Assembly: GCA_017475935.1 (NCBI GenBank)
Contig: JAFVEP010000047.1
Span: forward strand, 1-40,961
DNA from: Alphaproteobacteria bacterium
GTDB taxonomy: Bacteria; Pseudomonadota; Alphaproteobacteria; RF32; CAG-239
Length of the DNA stretch: 40,961 nucleotides
Direction of reading: 5' to 3'
How positions within the stretch are numbered: position 1 is the first letter of the stretch; every line of letters starts with the position of its first letter. Of this stretch, positions 23,943-32,751 are shown in pieces. A model generated the notes under the pieces. The model searched no databases. It saw only the letters and a list, made by a program, of their open reading frames with translations, and was not told the origin of the DNA. Position numbers and translations under genes: made by a program.

Positions 23943-24593
23943 ATGGCAAAAATTTCATGGAAACCGGGGACAATGTTGGCGCCGATTCCGCCGGCGTTGA
24001 TATCGTGCGGAACAATGGATAATCCGAATGTGATGACAGCCGCATGGACCGGTGTGATATGCACGGAGCCCACCCTTGTTTATGTTTCAATCAGACCATC
24101 GAGATTCAGTCATCAGTTGATTAGGCAAAACAGCGAATTTGTCATTAATGTGCCGACGGTTAAATTGGCTCGAGCCGTTGATATGTGCGGTGTGAAAAGC
24201 GGGCGTAACACCGATAAATTTGCCTTGACGGGACTGACACCGCAGAAATGTGTGAAAATCAGTGCGCCGCAAGTTGCCGAAGCGCCGATATCTTTGGAAT
24301 GTGTGGTGAAAAATGTGACATCTTACGGTTCGCATGATATGTTTTTGGCAGAGGTTGTCGCCGTGAATGTTGATGAAGATTTGCTGGATAAACAAAATGC
24401 CTTAATGCTTGATAAAGCGGGACTCTTGGCTTATGCCCACGGATTTTATTATGCCCTTGGTAAAAAAATCGGTAAGTTCGGCTGGTCGGTTGAAAAAAAA
24501 TCCACCAAAAGGAAACGTCTGATGCGGCAAAGTGAAAAACCAAAAGCTGAGGCGAAGGCTGTCAAACAACGCGTGAAGAAAAAGGAAAAATGA
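23943..24593 (+). CDS. flavin reductase-like (FMN-binding split barrel) protein
   Basis: The 216-residue protein resembles the flavin reductase / DIM6-NTAB family, which binds FMN in a split barrel. Typical stretches are PPALISCGTMDNPNVMTAAW, YVSIRPSRFSHQLI, FVINVP and AEVVAVNVDEDLLD. The last 40 residues are unusually Lys/Arg-rich (KKSTKRKRL, KQRVKKKEK) and may bind nucleic acid or membrane. ATG 23943 has AAAGGA 6 bases upstream. It overlaps the next gene by one base at ATGATGG, which suggests coupling to the N-formylglutamate amidohydrolase gene. Confidence 0.8.
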   Translation: MAKISWKPGTMLAPIPPALISCGTMDNPNVMTAAWTGVICTEPTLVYVSIRPSRFSHQLIRQNSEFVINVPTVKLARAVDMCGVKSGRNTDKFALTGLTPQKCVKISAPQVAEAPISLECVVKNVTSYGSHDMFLAEVVAVNVDEDLLDKQNALMLDKAGLLAYAHGFYYALGKKIGKFGWSVEKKSTKRKRLMRQSEKPKAEAKAVKQRVKKKEK

Positions 24594-25483
24594 TGGAGCA
24601 ACAAGCAAATATTGATGTAAATTACAAAAATATGAAAATTTATACGGAATTTAATGCCGATAAAATTCAGTATCCGCTCATTCTGTCCGTGCCGCACAGC
24701 GGAACATATTTTCCGCCCGAATTCTTAAAAATCACCGCCTTTGATGAAAAAAATATGCGCCGTAATGAAGATTTGTTTGTTGATGAGTTGGTTCAGCCGG
24801 CGGTGGAAAAAGGTTTGACTATGCTCAAAATGGAAGTAAACCGTGTTTTTGTTGACTTAAACCGCGATCGCTTGGAGCTTGATCCTTCCATGTATTATAA
24901 CTATCCGCGTGATAATGATGTGTTATATGATAAGCATTGCCGTGTCGGGCTTGGCGTTGTGCATCGCATTAACTTTAAACGCGAAAATTTATATAAAGGT
25001 CTGCTTGATTATCATGAAGTGGAAAAAAGACTGAAAAATGTTTATGACGTCTATCATAATAAGTTGCAAAAGCTGATTGATAAAACAATCAAAAAGTTTG
25101 GCTTTTGTTTGGTTTTAGATTGTCATTCCATGCTGTCGAAAATATGTTCGATCATTGATGACAGATCAGGTATAGACATTTGCTTGGGAAATTTGTTCAG
25201 CCAAAGTTGTCCGCGTGAAATGAGCGATTTTTTAGCCGGACAGTTTTGGGATAAAAATTATCGAGTGGAGTTTAATTGTCCGTATTCAGGTGCGTTTATA
25301 ACCTTTAATTATTGCCAGCCGCGGCGCAGCATGTATACGCTGCAGCTTGAAATCAATCGCGGATTGTATGCCGATGAAGAAAATTTGCAGAAAAATGAAG
25401 ACTTTTATGAAGTTGCCGACGATGTCAGTGAGTCGATTTATGCGTTGGCGCAAAGTTTAAGCCGGTTGAAAGAGCCGTTATAG
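24593..25483 (+). CDS. N-formylglutamate amidohydrolase family protein
   Basis: Family members cleave N-formyl-L-glutamate to formate and glutamate in histidine degradation and are structurally related to zinc carboxypeptidases. The 296-residue protein shows the zinc-site pattern SVPHSGTYFPP near 30, NEDLFVDEL, VEVNRVFVDLNRDR-like sequence, VLDCHSM near 178 and LQLEINRGLY near 255. No hut genes are nearby, so the exact substrate is open. An adjacent ATG at 24590 could also serve; AAAGG is 7 bases before 24593. Confidence 0.82.
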   Translation: MEQQANIDVNYKNMKIYTEFNADKIQYPLILSVPHSGTYFPPEFLKITAFDEKNMRRNEDLFVDELVQPAVEKGLTMLKMEVNRVFVDLNRDRLELDPSMYYNYPRDNDVLYDKHCRVGLGVVHRINFKRENLYKGLLDYHEVEKRLKNVYDVYHNKLQKLIDKTIKKFGFCLVLDCHSMLSKICSIIDDRSGIDICLGNLFSQSCPREMSDFLAGQFWDKNYRVEFNCPYSGAFITFNYCQPRRSMYTLQLEINRGLYADEENLQKNEDFYEVADDVSESIYALAQSLSRLKEPL

Positions 25484-25516
25484 CTGTGCAAAAAGTTGCT
25501 CTGCGGCGAATTTTTG

Positions 25517-25544
25517 TTGCGCTTTTATTTTAATATTGTAAAAT
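25517..25544 (+). promoter_or_regulatory. candidate promoter of metG
   Basis: TTGCGC (25517-25522) and TAAAAT (25539-25544) are 16 bases apart, 36 bp before the metG start. The spacing fits sigma70; the -35 box is imperfect. Confidence 0.4.
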
Positions 25545-25579
25545 TCTCTCAAGTTTTTATGTGTTGAAAGGAGTTTCCT

Positions 25580-27280
25580 ATGTCTAAAATTTTAATTACG
25601 TCCGCTTTGCCGTATATTAACGGTGTGCCGCACCTCGGTCATATGGTCGGCTGTTTGCTGCCCTCTGATGTCTATGCGCGATATATGCGGATGATGGGAA
25701 ACGAAGTCTTATATATCTGCGGTACGGATGAGCACGGTACGGCTTCGGAAGTCGGTGCCTTGAAAGAAAATATGCCGGTGGAAGAATATTGCAATAAATA
25801 TCATGAGCGGCATAAACAAACGTATAAAGATTTCAATCTTTCATTTGATTATTTCGGCCGTTCGTCAAGCCGCCAAAATCAGGAGTTGACATATCATATT
25901 TTTGAAAAATTGGATCAAAACGGTTTTATTGAAGAAAGAACCATGAAACAGATCTATTGTGTTGATGATCAGATGTTTTTGGCTGATCGCTATATTGTCG
26001 GAACATGCCCGCATTGCGGCTACGAAAAAGCGCGCGGCGATCAATGTGAGAATTGTACGAAAGTTCTGGAACCGACGGACTTGATTGATGCCAAAAGCAC
26101 GGTTTCCGGCAGTTCAAACTTGGAAGTCAGAGAAACAAAACATTTGTTCTTAAATCTGCCGAAAATTGAAGAAAAATTGGTTGAATGGTTGAAAACAAAA
26201 GAAGCATTCTGGCCGGATGTGGCGTATTCAATCGCCAAAAAATGGCTGAAAGAAGGACTGCAGCCGCGTTGCATTACGCGTGATTTGAAATGGGGTTTTC
26301 CGGTCAATAAAGAAGGATATGAAGGCAAAGTTTTCTATGTGTGGTTCGATGCACCGATCGGTTATATCGGCATTACCAAACAATGGTCTGACGAAAAACC
26401 GGAAGAAAGAAATTGGCGGGATTGGTGGCTGGATGCTCAAGATGTTCGTTATGTTGAATTTATGGGCAAAGATAATGTGCCGTATCATTCGATCACGTTT
26501 CCGGCCACGCTGATCGGTACAGGTGAAAATTGGACGAAGGTTGATTATTTGAAAGGCTTCAGTTACTTGATTTATGAAGGCGGTAAATTTTCGAAATCCG
26601 AACACAGAGGCGTTTTTGCCGAAGATGCTGTGCAGGAATTTCCGGCTGACTATTGGCGCTATTGGTTGATGGCTAATGCACCGGAAAGCTCGGATTCGTC
26701 GTTTACGTTTGAAAGCTTTGTCTCGACCGTTAATAAAGATTTAAATGGTGTTTTGGGAAATTTTGCTCAGCGCGTGATGAAAATGACTGCGTCTAAAATC
26801 GGCAGCCATGTGCCGCCAAGGGGTGACTTAGAACCGCAAGATCGCGAATTTATAGCAACTTTGCAGGAAAAAACAAACAACTATTTGAAGTATTTGAATG
26901 AAATGGAATTTCGTAAAGCGACGGCTGAATTGCGAGCTGCGTGGGTGGAGGGAAATAACTATATTTCCGTCACCGAGCCGTGGATGGTTATTAAAGAAAA
27001 TCCGCAGCGTGCAGAAACCATTTTAAATATTTGCCTAAATGTTATCCGTATTTATGCGGCTTTGTGCGCACCGCTGATGCCGCAGACAAGCGAAAAAATA
27101 TTGGCCAAATTCGGCTTGGGCATTGACTCGTTGCCGCTTTTGAAAAACTTTGATGTGGAAAAAGAGCTTTCGGCCTTGCCGGCCGGCCATGCCTTTGAGG
27201 CCGGAGAGGCTTTGTTTGAACGGATAACGCCGGAAAAATTGGCAGAACTGCAACAAAAATACGGAGGGAAAAATGCGTAA
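25580..27280 (+). CDS. metG: methionyl-tRNA synthetase
   Basis: This class I synthetase charges initiator and elongator tRNA-Met. The 566-residue protein has the HIGH-type motif PHLGHMVG near 17-24 and the four-cysteine zinc knuckle CPHCGYEKARGDQCENC near 142-158. The KMSKS-type loop is GKFSKSEHRGV near 334. It lacks a C-terminal EMAP/tRNA-binding extension. This resembles the long zinc-knuckle subtype seen in several Alphaproteobacteria. GAAAGGAG precedes ATG 25580. It overlaps the next gene by 8 bp (ATGCGTAA). Confidence 0.96.
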   Translation: MSKILITSALPYINGVPHLGHMVGCLLPSDVYARYMRMMGNEVLYICGTDEHGTASEVGALKENMPVEEYCNKYHERHKQTYKDFNLSFDYFGRSSSRQNQELTYHIFEKLDQNGFIEERTMKQIYCVDDQMFLADRYIVGTCPHCGYEKARGDQCENCTKVLEPTDLIDAKSTVSGSSNLEVRETKHLFLNLPKIEEKLVEWLKTKEAFWPDVAYSIAKKWLKEGLQPRCITRDLKWGFPVNKEGYEGKVFYVWFDAPIGYIGITKQWSDEKPEERNWRDWWLDAQDVRYVEFMGKDNVPYHSITFPATLIGTGENWTKVDYLKGFSYLIYEGGKFSKSEHRGVFAEDAVQEFPADYWRYWLMANAPESSDSSFTFESFVSTVNKDLNGVLGNFAQRVMKMTASKIGSHVPPRGDLEPQDREFIATLQEKTNNYLKYLNEMEFRKATAELRAAWVEGNNYISVTEPWMVIKENPQRAETILNICLNVIRIYAALCAPLMPQTSEKILAKFGLGIDSLPLLKNFDVEKELSALPAGHAFEAGEALFERITPEKLAELQQKYGGKNA

Positions 27281-28175
27281 AAGCGAATGGGCCGAGATGC
27301 ACATTAACGGTATTTTAGGCTATATCCATAAACTGGTGATGTGGTTGACGTTACCAATACGGAAATTTTGGTATTTTTTGCTTGCCTTTTTGGCCGTGTT
27401 GGCAGTCCTGATTATTATTCCGATGTGCTATAATGTTAAATTTTCGGAAATAGCACAGTGGTATCGGTTGAAAATTCCGCAGCGTCAGGTTGAAAAAGTT
27501 AAAAAGCAAGTTTCCGGTGCTGCGGATTCGGCAGTGCAAAAAATTACGCAGAAAGTCGGAGATATCAAGGAAAAAGTGGAAGAAATTTTGCCGGATAAAC
27601 CATCTGCAGATGCAAAAGAAGAAGAAAAAGAAGGAGTTAAATTTGTTTCTTGGAATGTGGCAAAGTTTAATAAGGTTAGATATTCCGAGCCGGAAGAACC
27701 GATGCAAATCGAACAACCGGAAGAACCGAGTTTTGCTGAAATTTCACAGCAGGCCAAAAAAGAACAGGAACTTCAGATTAAACAAGAACAACAGCAGATT
27801 GATGATCAATACCGCGATGTTTATTATGAAGGAAATTTAGCCGATTATTACCGCGTGCGCCGCGATTTAGGATTGGTCTATTTATCCGAATCCGAAAAAC
27901 TTTATGATAAAGCAAAAGTTGTCGGTCCAAATAGCCTGTACATTAATGATACGTTTGTCTTTTTATATGGCATATATACCAATCCGGATACCTACGATAC
28001 GGCGGCGGCACAGCGCTATTTGGATAAGCTGACAGATGGTCAAATGGTGCATTGCGATGTTGTTGCCTATACACAGCAAACGCAAGCGGCAACGGCTCTT
28101 TGTTTTGTCAACGGCATCTTTATTAATAGGGCGTTGGTTGAAAATAATTTGGCAAAAAATGTGGCCTTGAAATAA
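27273..28175 (+). CDS. membrane-anchored protein with degenerate SNase-like domain
   Basis: The 300-residue protein has one membrane helix (about 28-50). A Lys/Glu/Gln-rich, probably coiled-coil region (about 70-190) follows. The C-terminal domain (about 200-300) has the staphylococcal-nuclease layout: NDTFVFLYGI, then AAAQRYLDKLTDGQMVHCDV, then ALCFVNGIFINRALVENNLA. The catalytic Arg/Glu positions of active nucleases are not apparent (GIYTNPD replaces the usual GIDAPE-type turn), so it is probably inactive. GGAGGG precedes ATG 27273, which overlaps the metG stop. Domain assignment is by pattern and moderately sure. Confidence 0.6.
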   Translation: MRKSEWAEMHINGILGYIHKLVMWLTLPIRKFWYFLLAFLAVLAVLIIIPMCYNVKFSEIAQWYRLKIPQRQVEKVKKQVSGAADSAVQKITQKVGDIKEKVEEILPDKPSADAKEEEKEGVKFVSWNVAKFNKVRYSEPEEPMQIEQPEEPSFAEISQQAKKEQELQIKQEQQQIDDQYRDVYYEGNLADYYRVRRDLGLVYLSESEKLYDKAKVVGPNSLYINDTFVFLYGIYTNPDTYDTAAAQRYLDKLTDGQMVHCDVVAYTQQTQAATALCFVNGIFINRALVENNLAKNVALK

Positions 28176-28184
28176 GGGATTGAT

Positions 28185-29618
28185 ATGTGGCAGCCGGTAT
28201 TAACGATTAGCGGTTATATCCTCGGAATTTTAGGATTGGTCATGCTTGTGCCGGTCGGTTTTGAGGTTTCCATCGGCGGTCGTTTGTGGTCACCGTTTAT
28301 GACGTCGGCGCTATTATCCTTTTTCTTCGGCTTTTCACTCTTTTTATCCAACTACACAAAATTTGAGCGGATCAACTTGAAACAAGCTTATTTGATTACA
28401 ACCGTCAGTTGGATTTTGGTTTGTGCTTTTTCAGCTGTTCCGTTTTTGCTCTACGGCAGTGCCATTCATGTTGCCGATGCCCTGTTTGAATCAATGGCCG
28501 GCCTGACCGGAACAAGCGCGACGATTATGACAGATGTGGAGGCTCTTCCGCCGGCGATATTGTTATGGCGATCGCTGTTGAACGGAATCGGAGGATTGGG
28601 AATTGTCATTTTTGCCGTGGCGTTGCTTCCTTTTTTGGGGATCGGCGGTATGCAGATTTTTCAACGGGAAAATTCCGATTCGAGTGATAAATTTATGCCG
28701 AAATTCAGCTATATCGCTAAACGTATTGTAGCGGTCTATTTGTTTTTGATATCTTTATGCTGTGTGGTTTATATTTTGTGCGGCATGAGCGTTTTTGATG
28801 CGGTTAATCAGGCGATGTCGGTGATCGGTACCGGCGGTTTTTCGACGAAAAATAACTCTATTGCCGGCTTCAACAGTGTATGGATTGAGTTGGCCACAAT
28901 GGTCTTTATGATTTGCGGAGCATTGCCGATGACATTTTATGTTCTGCTGATGCGCGGCGGTGATGCGGATAAAAATCGTCAGGTTCGCTCGTTTTTTAAA
29001 ATTATTCTTTTTGTCGGGCTGTGCTTAACTTTTTACGTTTATGCCACCACGGATTATACGCTGTTATCTTCACTTCGCTATTGCTTTTTTACAGCAATCA
29101 GTCTGGTTACAACGACCGGCTTGGCTTCCTGCAATTTTTTGCAATGGGGCGTGTGGACAACGGCAATGGTTTTATTTTTGTCACTGATCGGCGGTTGTAC
29201 AGGTTCGACCGGCGGTTCGATTAAGATCTTGCGCTGGCAGGTGATCTATGCTTTTTTACGCAAATATTTGCTGTCGGCTATTGAGCCGCATCGCGTTATT
29301 CCGATAAAAATCGGTTCACTGAATGTTTCGGAAAAAGTTACCATGTCAGTGTTTGTGTATTTGTTTTCTTTTTTGATCTGCCTAGGCTTTTTTTCTTTTG
29401 TGGTCAGTTTGTGCGGTGTTGATTTTTCGACCGCGTTTGCCGCCGTTATGGCGTGTATCACCAATGTTGGTTTGGGTGCTGTGGATGCAATCGGGCCGGA
29501 AGGCAATTTTGCCTTTTTCTCGGCAAACTTGAAGATGCTGTTTGTGTTTATTATGTTTCTCGGCCGTTTGGAAGTGATTACGGTCTTGGTTTTGTTTTCA
29601 AAATCATTTTGGCGTTGA
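28185..29618 (+). CDS. TrkH-family potassium uptake protein
   Basis: TrkH/KtrB proteins are K+ translocating subunits with four pseudo-repeats, each a helix-pore loop-helix. The 477-residue protein is hydrophobic throughout and has pore-loop signatures ESMAGLTGTSATIM near 105, SVIGTGGFSTKNNSI near 212, SLVTTTGLASCNF near 307 and ITNVGLGAVDAIGP near 425. The cytoplasmic partner TrkA is not in the window. It starts 9 bp after the SNase-like gene, so it may be in the same operon. Its 3' end overlaps the convergent RHH gene by 15 bp. Confidence 0.9.
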   Translation: MWQPVLTISGYILGILGLVMLVPVGFEVSIGGRLWSPFMTSALLSFFFGFSLFLSNYTKFERINLKQAYLITTVSWILVCAFSAVPFLLYGSAIHVADALFESMAGLTGTSATIMTDVEALPPAILLWRSLLNGIGGLGIVIFAVALLPFLGIGGMQIFQRENSDSSDKFMPKFSYIAKRIVAVYLFLISLCCVVYILCGMSVFDAVNQAMSVIGTGGFSTKNNSIAGFNSVWIELATMVFMICGALPMTFYVLLMRGGDADKNRQVRSFFKIILFVGLCLTFYVYATTDYTLLSSLRYCFFTAISLVTTTGLASCNFLQWGVWTTAMVLFLSLIGGCTGSTGGSIKILRWQVIYAFLRKYLLSAIEPHRVIPIKIGSLNVSEKVTMSVFVYLFSFLICLGFFSFVVSLCGVDFSTAFAAVMACITNVGLGAVDAIGPEGNFAFFSANLKMLFVFIMFLGRLEVITVLVLFSKSFWR

Positions 29619-29819
29619 TTCTTTGTAAAAATTCAAAACAAAAAGGCGGATGGCGCTGGATAAGTTTTCTGTCGTGCGCGTTTCATCAATATAGGTGATC
29701 AGTTCATTGCGGCTGATTTTTTTGCAGGCGGCAATATGCAAAAGTTCCTGATAAAATTCAGGTTCTAAGCTGATGCTGGTAGCGTGTCTTCCGGCAATGA
29801 GTACGGAGAATTTTTGCAT
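29604..29819 (-). CDS. ribbon-helix-helix domain protein
   Basis: The 71-residue protein contains HATSISLEPEFYQELLHIAA followed by CKKISRNELITYIDE, the strand-helix-helix pattern of the RHH_4 family found downstream of sspB in Alphaproteobacteria. Such folds usually dimerise and bind DNA, but the function of this family is not established. Its ATG overlaps the sspB stop as TAATG, so the two are translated together. Confidence 0.75.
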   Translation of the reverse strand: MQKFSVLIAGRHATSISLEPEFYQELLHIAACKKISRNELITYIDETRTTENLSSAIRLFVLNFYKESTPK

Positions 29820-30268
29820 TAGTGTTTGCGCCGATATGAATCAATGGAAATGACTTTAGCTTCTTGCGGTTGAGTTGTTTCCGGCTCCGCAATTTCGCTT
29901 TCGATCTCGTCCGGTGTGTAGCTTAACCCGAACTTGGCATAAGGATCGGCGAAATAGGTAATGGCATCATAAGGTATGGTAATGGTTTGAGCAATCCCGC
30001 CGAAACTTAAATCGACGGAAAAATCGTTGTGCCGAACGACTAAATTGTTAAATTGGTTCTGCAAGACAATGGTCATGCTCTCCGGATATTGTATTTTTAA
30101 GTTTTTAGAGACAACGACTCCGGCGTGATCTGTTCGAAAAGTGATATAAAAATGATTTTCGCTCGGCAAACCTTGTTTTTCAACAATTTTCAAAGCATAG
30201 TAAACAACGTTGCGCAATGCTTTTTCCACCAGCTCATCATAATTTATTTCTTCAACAAATTTAGTCAT
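29819..30268 (-). CDS. sspB: SspB, ClpXP adaptor for ssrA-tagged proteins
   Basis: SspB tethers tmRNA-tagged polypeptides to ClpXP for degradation. The 149-residue protein matches the alphaproteobacterial SspB type. It has a substrate-binding fold with FYITFRTDHAGVVVSKNLK, NLVVRHNDFSVDLSFGGIAQ and TIPYDAITYFADPYAKFGL. After that come an acidic flexible linker and a short C-terminal basic tail (VISIDSYRRKH) at the place of the ClpX-binding motif. AAGGAAAA precedes ATG 30268. It lies directly downstream of the tmRNA gene on the same strand. Confidence 0.9.
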   Translation of the reverse strand: MTKFVEEINYDELVEKALRNVVYYALKIVEKQGLPSENHFYITFRTDHAGVVVSKNLKIQYPESMTIVLQNQFNNLVVRHNDFSVDLSFGGIAQTITIPYDAITYFADPYAKFGLSYTPDEIESEIAEPETTQPQEAKVISIDSYRRKH

Positions 30269-30291
30269 TTTTCCTTATCCTGTTGGTTTAA

Positions 30292-30583
30292 GAGCCGTTC
30301 TGTTGCTAGGTGGCTCAATCCCCACTTCAAACTAACCAAAGCTTAAAGAATTGAATTTTGTTGCCTTGACTAAGCAGCTACAGCAACAGGTGCAAAATTA
30401 TCATTTGCATTCATTTATTTTGAACCGATAACGGTGGTATCTTGCCGGACACAACGCATATCTTTACTATACACTGTCAAACCTCATTCACCCCCTTAAA
30501 TGGTGGAGGTGCCGGGTACTGCCCCCGGGTCCAACGTACCTATTTCATAAGGTCTCTGGTGTCACAGCCAATTGCTTGGCGAG
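30292..30583 (-). ncRNA. ssrA: transfer-messenger RNA, circularly permuted (two-piece)
   Basis: tmRNA rescues stalled ribosomes and tags the nascent chain. On the minus strand the acceptor piece comes first, from about 30583 to the CCACCA ending at 30501, with the T-arm segment GACCCGGGGGCAGTACCCGG. A 5-base spacer follows. The coding piece then begins GGGGG at 30495. The tag frame runs from GCA at 30408 to TAG at 30370 and encodes ANDNFAPVAVAA. A GAGCC/GGCTC hairpin closes the 3' end near 30292. This permuted order is typical of Alphaproteobacteria. The exact ends are estimates. Confidence 0.93.
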
Positions 30584-30587
30584 TCTT

Positions 30588-30615
30588 AATATAGACTTTA
30601 TTTTATAAAAATCAA
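30588..30615 (-). promoter_or_regulatory. promoter of the tmRNA gene
   Basis: On the minus strand TTGATT (30615-30610) and TATATT (30593-30588) are 16 bases apart, placing the start near 30583, just before the GCCAA/TTGGC hairpin of the acceptor piece. Confidence 0.55.
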
Positions 30616-30912
30616 GCATCATTGTCGCATTTTTGCATAAAGTTGCTATAAAATATGAAAAAAAAGTTAAAATATTTATGGCGAAAAATCAGTATGTTAT
30701 TTAAAAATCGAGCGAAAAAATTAATAAAAAGTATATTTTTGCTGGATTTTTAAAAAAAGAAATGCTATATAGGGAATTCGTATTAATGACTTGTTAAGTA
30801 AATTTAACGAGTTGTTAAAGTGGGAAACACTGTTTTATTTGCCGGCCGTAAGGCTGTAAAAAATGGCGGAAATTCTTAAAAGATGGGATGCCGTTTGTAA
30901 ATCGGACAGTAT
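30616..30912. other. AT-rich intergenic region
   Basis: This separates the divergent tmRNA and lytic transglycosylase genes. I see short inverted repeats, such as GTTAA..TTAAC near 30797-30812, and a GC-rich patch (GCCGGCCGTAAGGC near 30841). There is no convincing ORF or clear promoter for the rightward gene. Confidence 0.4.
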
Positions 30913-31539
30913 ATGAAGGTGACACTTATCGTGTTTAACAGATTTTTTGTTTTATTAATCAGTGTGTTGGTTTTGCTCAGCAGCTCTATTTACGCCAACG
31001 AAGACACTGATGTCTTGCCGATCAAACAGCAGATTCATGACAGTATGGTTTGTTCGGCAGCAGCAAAAGATGTAGGTTCGCAATATGGCGTTGATGTTGA
31101 TTTGCTGCAAACGATAGCCGTTGTTGAAAGCGGTCGTTGGGATCATTTACAAAACAGATACGTTGCTTGGCCGTGGACAGTTAATGTTCAAGGGAAGGGC
31201 TATTATTACGCCAATCGTGAAGAAGCCGTTGCCGCGATCAGAAAATTGAAGGCGGCAGGGGTTGATAACTTTGATGTCGGCTGTATGCAAATTAATATGA
31301 AATATCACGGACACGAATTTTCTTCTGCCGAAGAAGCGCTTGATCCGGTTAAAAATGTTCAGTACAGCGCCAGATTTTTGCGCAGACTCTATTCTGCAAA
31401 CGGTAGAAATTGGAAACAGGCCGCCAAGAGATATCATTCTTCCGATCCGGCGCAAGGGGCGATTTATACCGATCGTTTGGAAAAAAGATTTGAATCTTAT
31501 AAAGTTTCCGGAATGACACGTAAGGCACAACTTTTTTAA
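30913..31539 (+). CDS. lytic transglycosylase-like protein (SLT domain)
   Basis: The 208-residue protein has a signal peptide (about 1-28, ending SSSIYA). A lysozyme-like SLT domain follows. IAVVESGRWDH near 69-79 carries the likely catalytic Glu. NFDVGCMQINMKYHG near 120-134 and NVQYSARFLRRLY near 150-162 match the family's second and third motifs. It should cleave peptidoglycan in the periplasm. An in-frame GTG at 30931 with GAAGG upstream is an alternative start. Its TAA overlaps the ATG of the thioesterase gene (TAATG), so the two are coupled. Confidence 0.83.
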   Translation: MKVTLIVFNRFFVLLISVLVLLSSSIYANEDTDVLPIKQQIHDSMVCSAAAKDVGSQYGVDVDLLQTIAVVESGRWDHLQNRYVAWPWTVNVQGKGYYYANREEAVAAIRKLKAAGVDNFDVGCMQINMKYHGHEFSSAEEALDPVKNVQYSARFLRRLYSANGRNWKQAAKRYHSSDPAQGAIYTDRLEKRFESYKVSGMTRKAQLF

Positions 31540-32288
31540 TGGTTAAAGTTTTCAAATATAAAAAAGAATATGCCATAAAAAGTCATGAAGCGGATTGTCA
31601 TGGCTTTTTGCGCATTTCCAGTCTGATGAACATATTGCAGGATATGGCGGCTGAAAATGCCGATGTTCTCGGCTTGGGATTTGCCGTTTGCCACGAAAAT
31701 AATTTGGCATGGGTGGGATCTAATTATTTGATCAAAATTCAAAAAATGCCGCTGATGAATGAAAAAATAGTGGTGCAGACATGGCCCGCAGAGGCGAAAT
31801 TATGGGGTGCTATCCGTGATTTTGAAATCAGAAACGAAAGCGGCGAAGTGATTATTACGGCAAGCAGTCAGTGGGTTTTGGTGGATTATGTGCGTCATCG
31901 GCCGGTGCTCTTAAAAAAATATTTTCCGAATTATGAACCGTTAAATGAACGGGTTATTAATACGGATTTTCCGAAAATGAAAGAAGTATCCGAACCTTAT
32001 GAGGTAAGCGTGTTTAAAGTTCGATTCGATGACATTGATCTCAATCGGCATGTGAATAACGCAGTTTATCCGGTGTGGGCGAGCGAAAGCGTGGATAAAG
32101 AATTCAGAATGAAACACATGGTGCGGGAAATTGAACTTGCCTTCAAAAAAGAAGCCGTTTACGGAGAAAAAATAGAAGTTCTAACACAGATGAGTGCCGA
32201 AGAAAGTCTGCATACTATCCGCGATTGTTCCGGCAAAGATGTTTTGGCGATTTGCCGTATCGTATGGTCGGAAATTACATCATCGTGA
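31539..32288 (+). CDS. acyl-ACP thioesterase family protein
   Basis: The 249-residue protein has two hot-dog domains as in FatA/FatB-type thioesterases, which release fatty acids from acyl carrier protein. The first half includes ADCHGFLRISSLMNILQDMA and the second has the active-site segment FDDIDLNRHVNNAVYPVWA near 167-185. It has no signal peptide and should be cytoplasmic. It is translationally coupled to the lytic transglycosylase gene and overlaps the convergent YbjN-like gene by 14 bp. Chain-length specificity cannot be read from sequence. Confidence 0.82.
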   Translation: MVKVFKYKKEYAIKSHEADCHGFLRISSLMNILQDMAAENADVLGLGFAVCHENNLAWVGSNYLIKIQKMPLMNEKIVVQTWPAEAKLWGAIRDFEIRNESGEVIITASSQWVLVDYVRHRPVLLKKYFPNYEPLNERVINTDFPKMKEVSEPYEVSVFKVRFDDIDLNRHVNNAVYPVWASESVDKEFRMKHMVREIELAFKKEAVYGEKIEVLTQMSAEESLHTIRDCSGKDVLAICRIVWSEITSS

Positions 32289-32751
32289 GCGGTAACAGCG
32301 CCTTGCGCGGAGCAATATTTTGCTTTAAAACCGCATGAAAAATCGGATAAGCCTGTTCGCACTCGGTTAATGCGATGTTGATAATGCGAGTCAGTTTTTC
32401 CGTGAATTTAAGATCATTGCCGTCGATAAAAATCGAATGTTTGAAAACCGGCATGCGCTCTGCTTCCCAAAATGAAAAATAGCCAACCCACAGATCTTCA
32501 TTCAAAAGAGCCAAAAGCTCGAAAATGTTTTGCATATTAACTACATCCGGCTCCATGTTGATTAAGCAGGACAGGTGCAAACACTGCATCTGTTCTTCCC
32601 AAGCGAAGAACAATAACAGATTATCCCACTTGCCGGCAATTTCAACGACAACCTCGTTGGTATTGCGCCGTTCAATCGAATGCTGTCGATGCAAAAACAG
32701 GCATTCGATGTCATCAATGGGATTATAATGATGTTGTTTTTCAGCAAGCAT
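32275..32751 (-). CDS. YbjN-domain protein
   Basis: The 158-residue protein resembles the alphaproteobacterial YbjN (DUF1790-type) family, which has a tetratricopeptide- or chaperone-like fold and an ill-defined role. Recognisable stretches are NPIDDIECLFLHRQHSIER, VVVEIAGKWDNLLLFFAWEE and NEDLWVGYFSFWEAERMPVF. ATG 32751 has AAAGGAAA upstream; a frame open to 32787 adds 12 residues. No signal peptide. Confidence 0.7.
   Translation of the reverse strand: MLAEKQHHYNPIDDIECLFLHRQHSIERRNTNEVVVEIAGKWDNLLLFFAWEEQMQCLHLSCLINMEPDVVNMQNIFELLALLNEDLWVGYFSFWEAERMPVFKHSIFIDGNDLKFTEKLTRIINIALTECEQAYPIFHAVLKQNIAPRKALLPLTMM

Noticed and set aside
23792..24022. 76-codon plus-strand frame starting upstream of the flavin reductase-like gene
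   Set aside because: It overlaps the flavin reductase-like gene in a different frame and lacks a convincing ribosome site; the hydrophobic start is from AT-rich promoter DNA.
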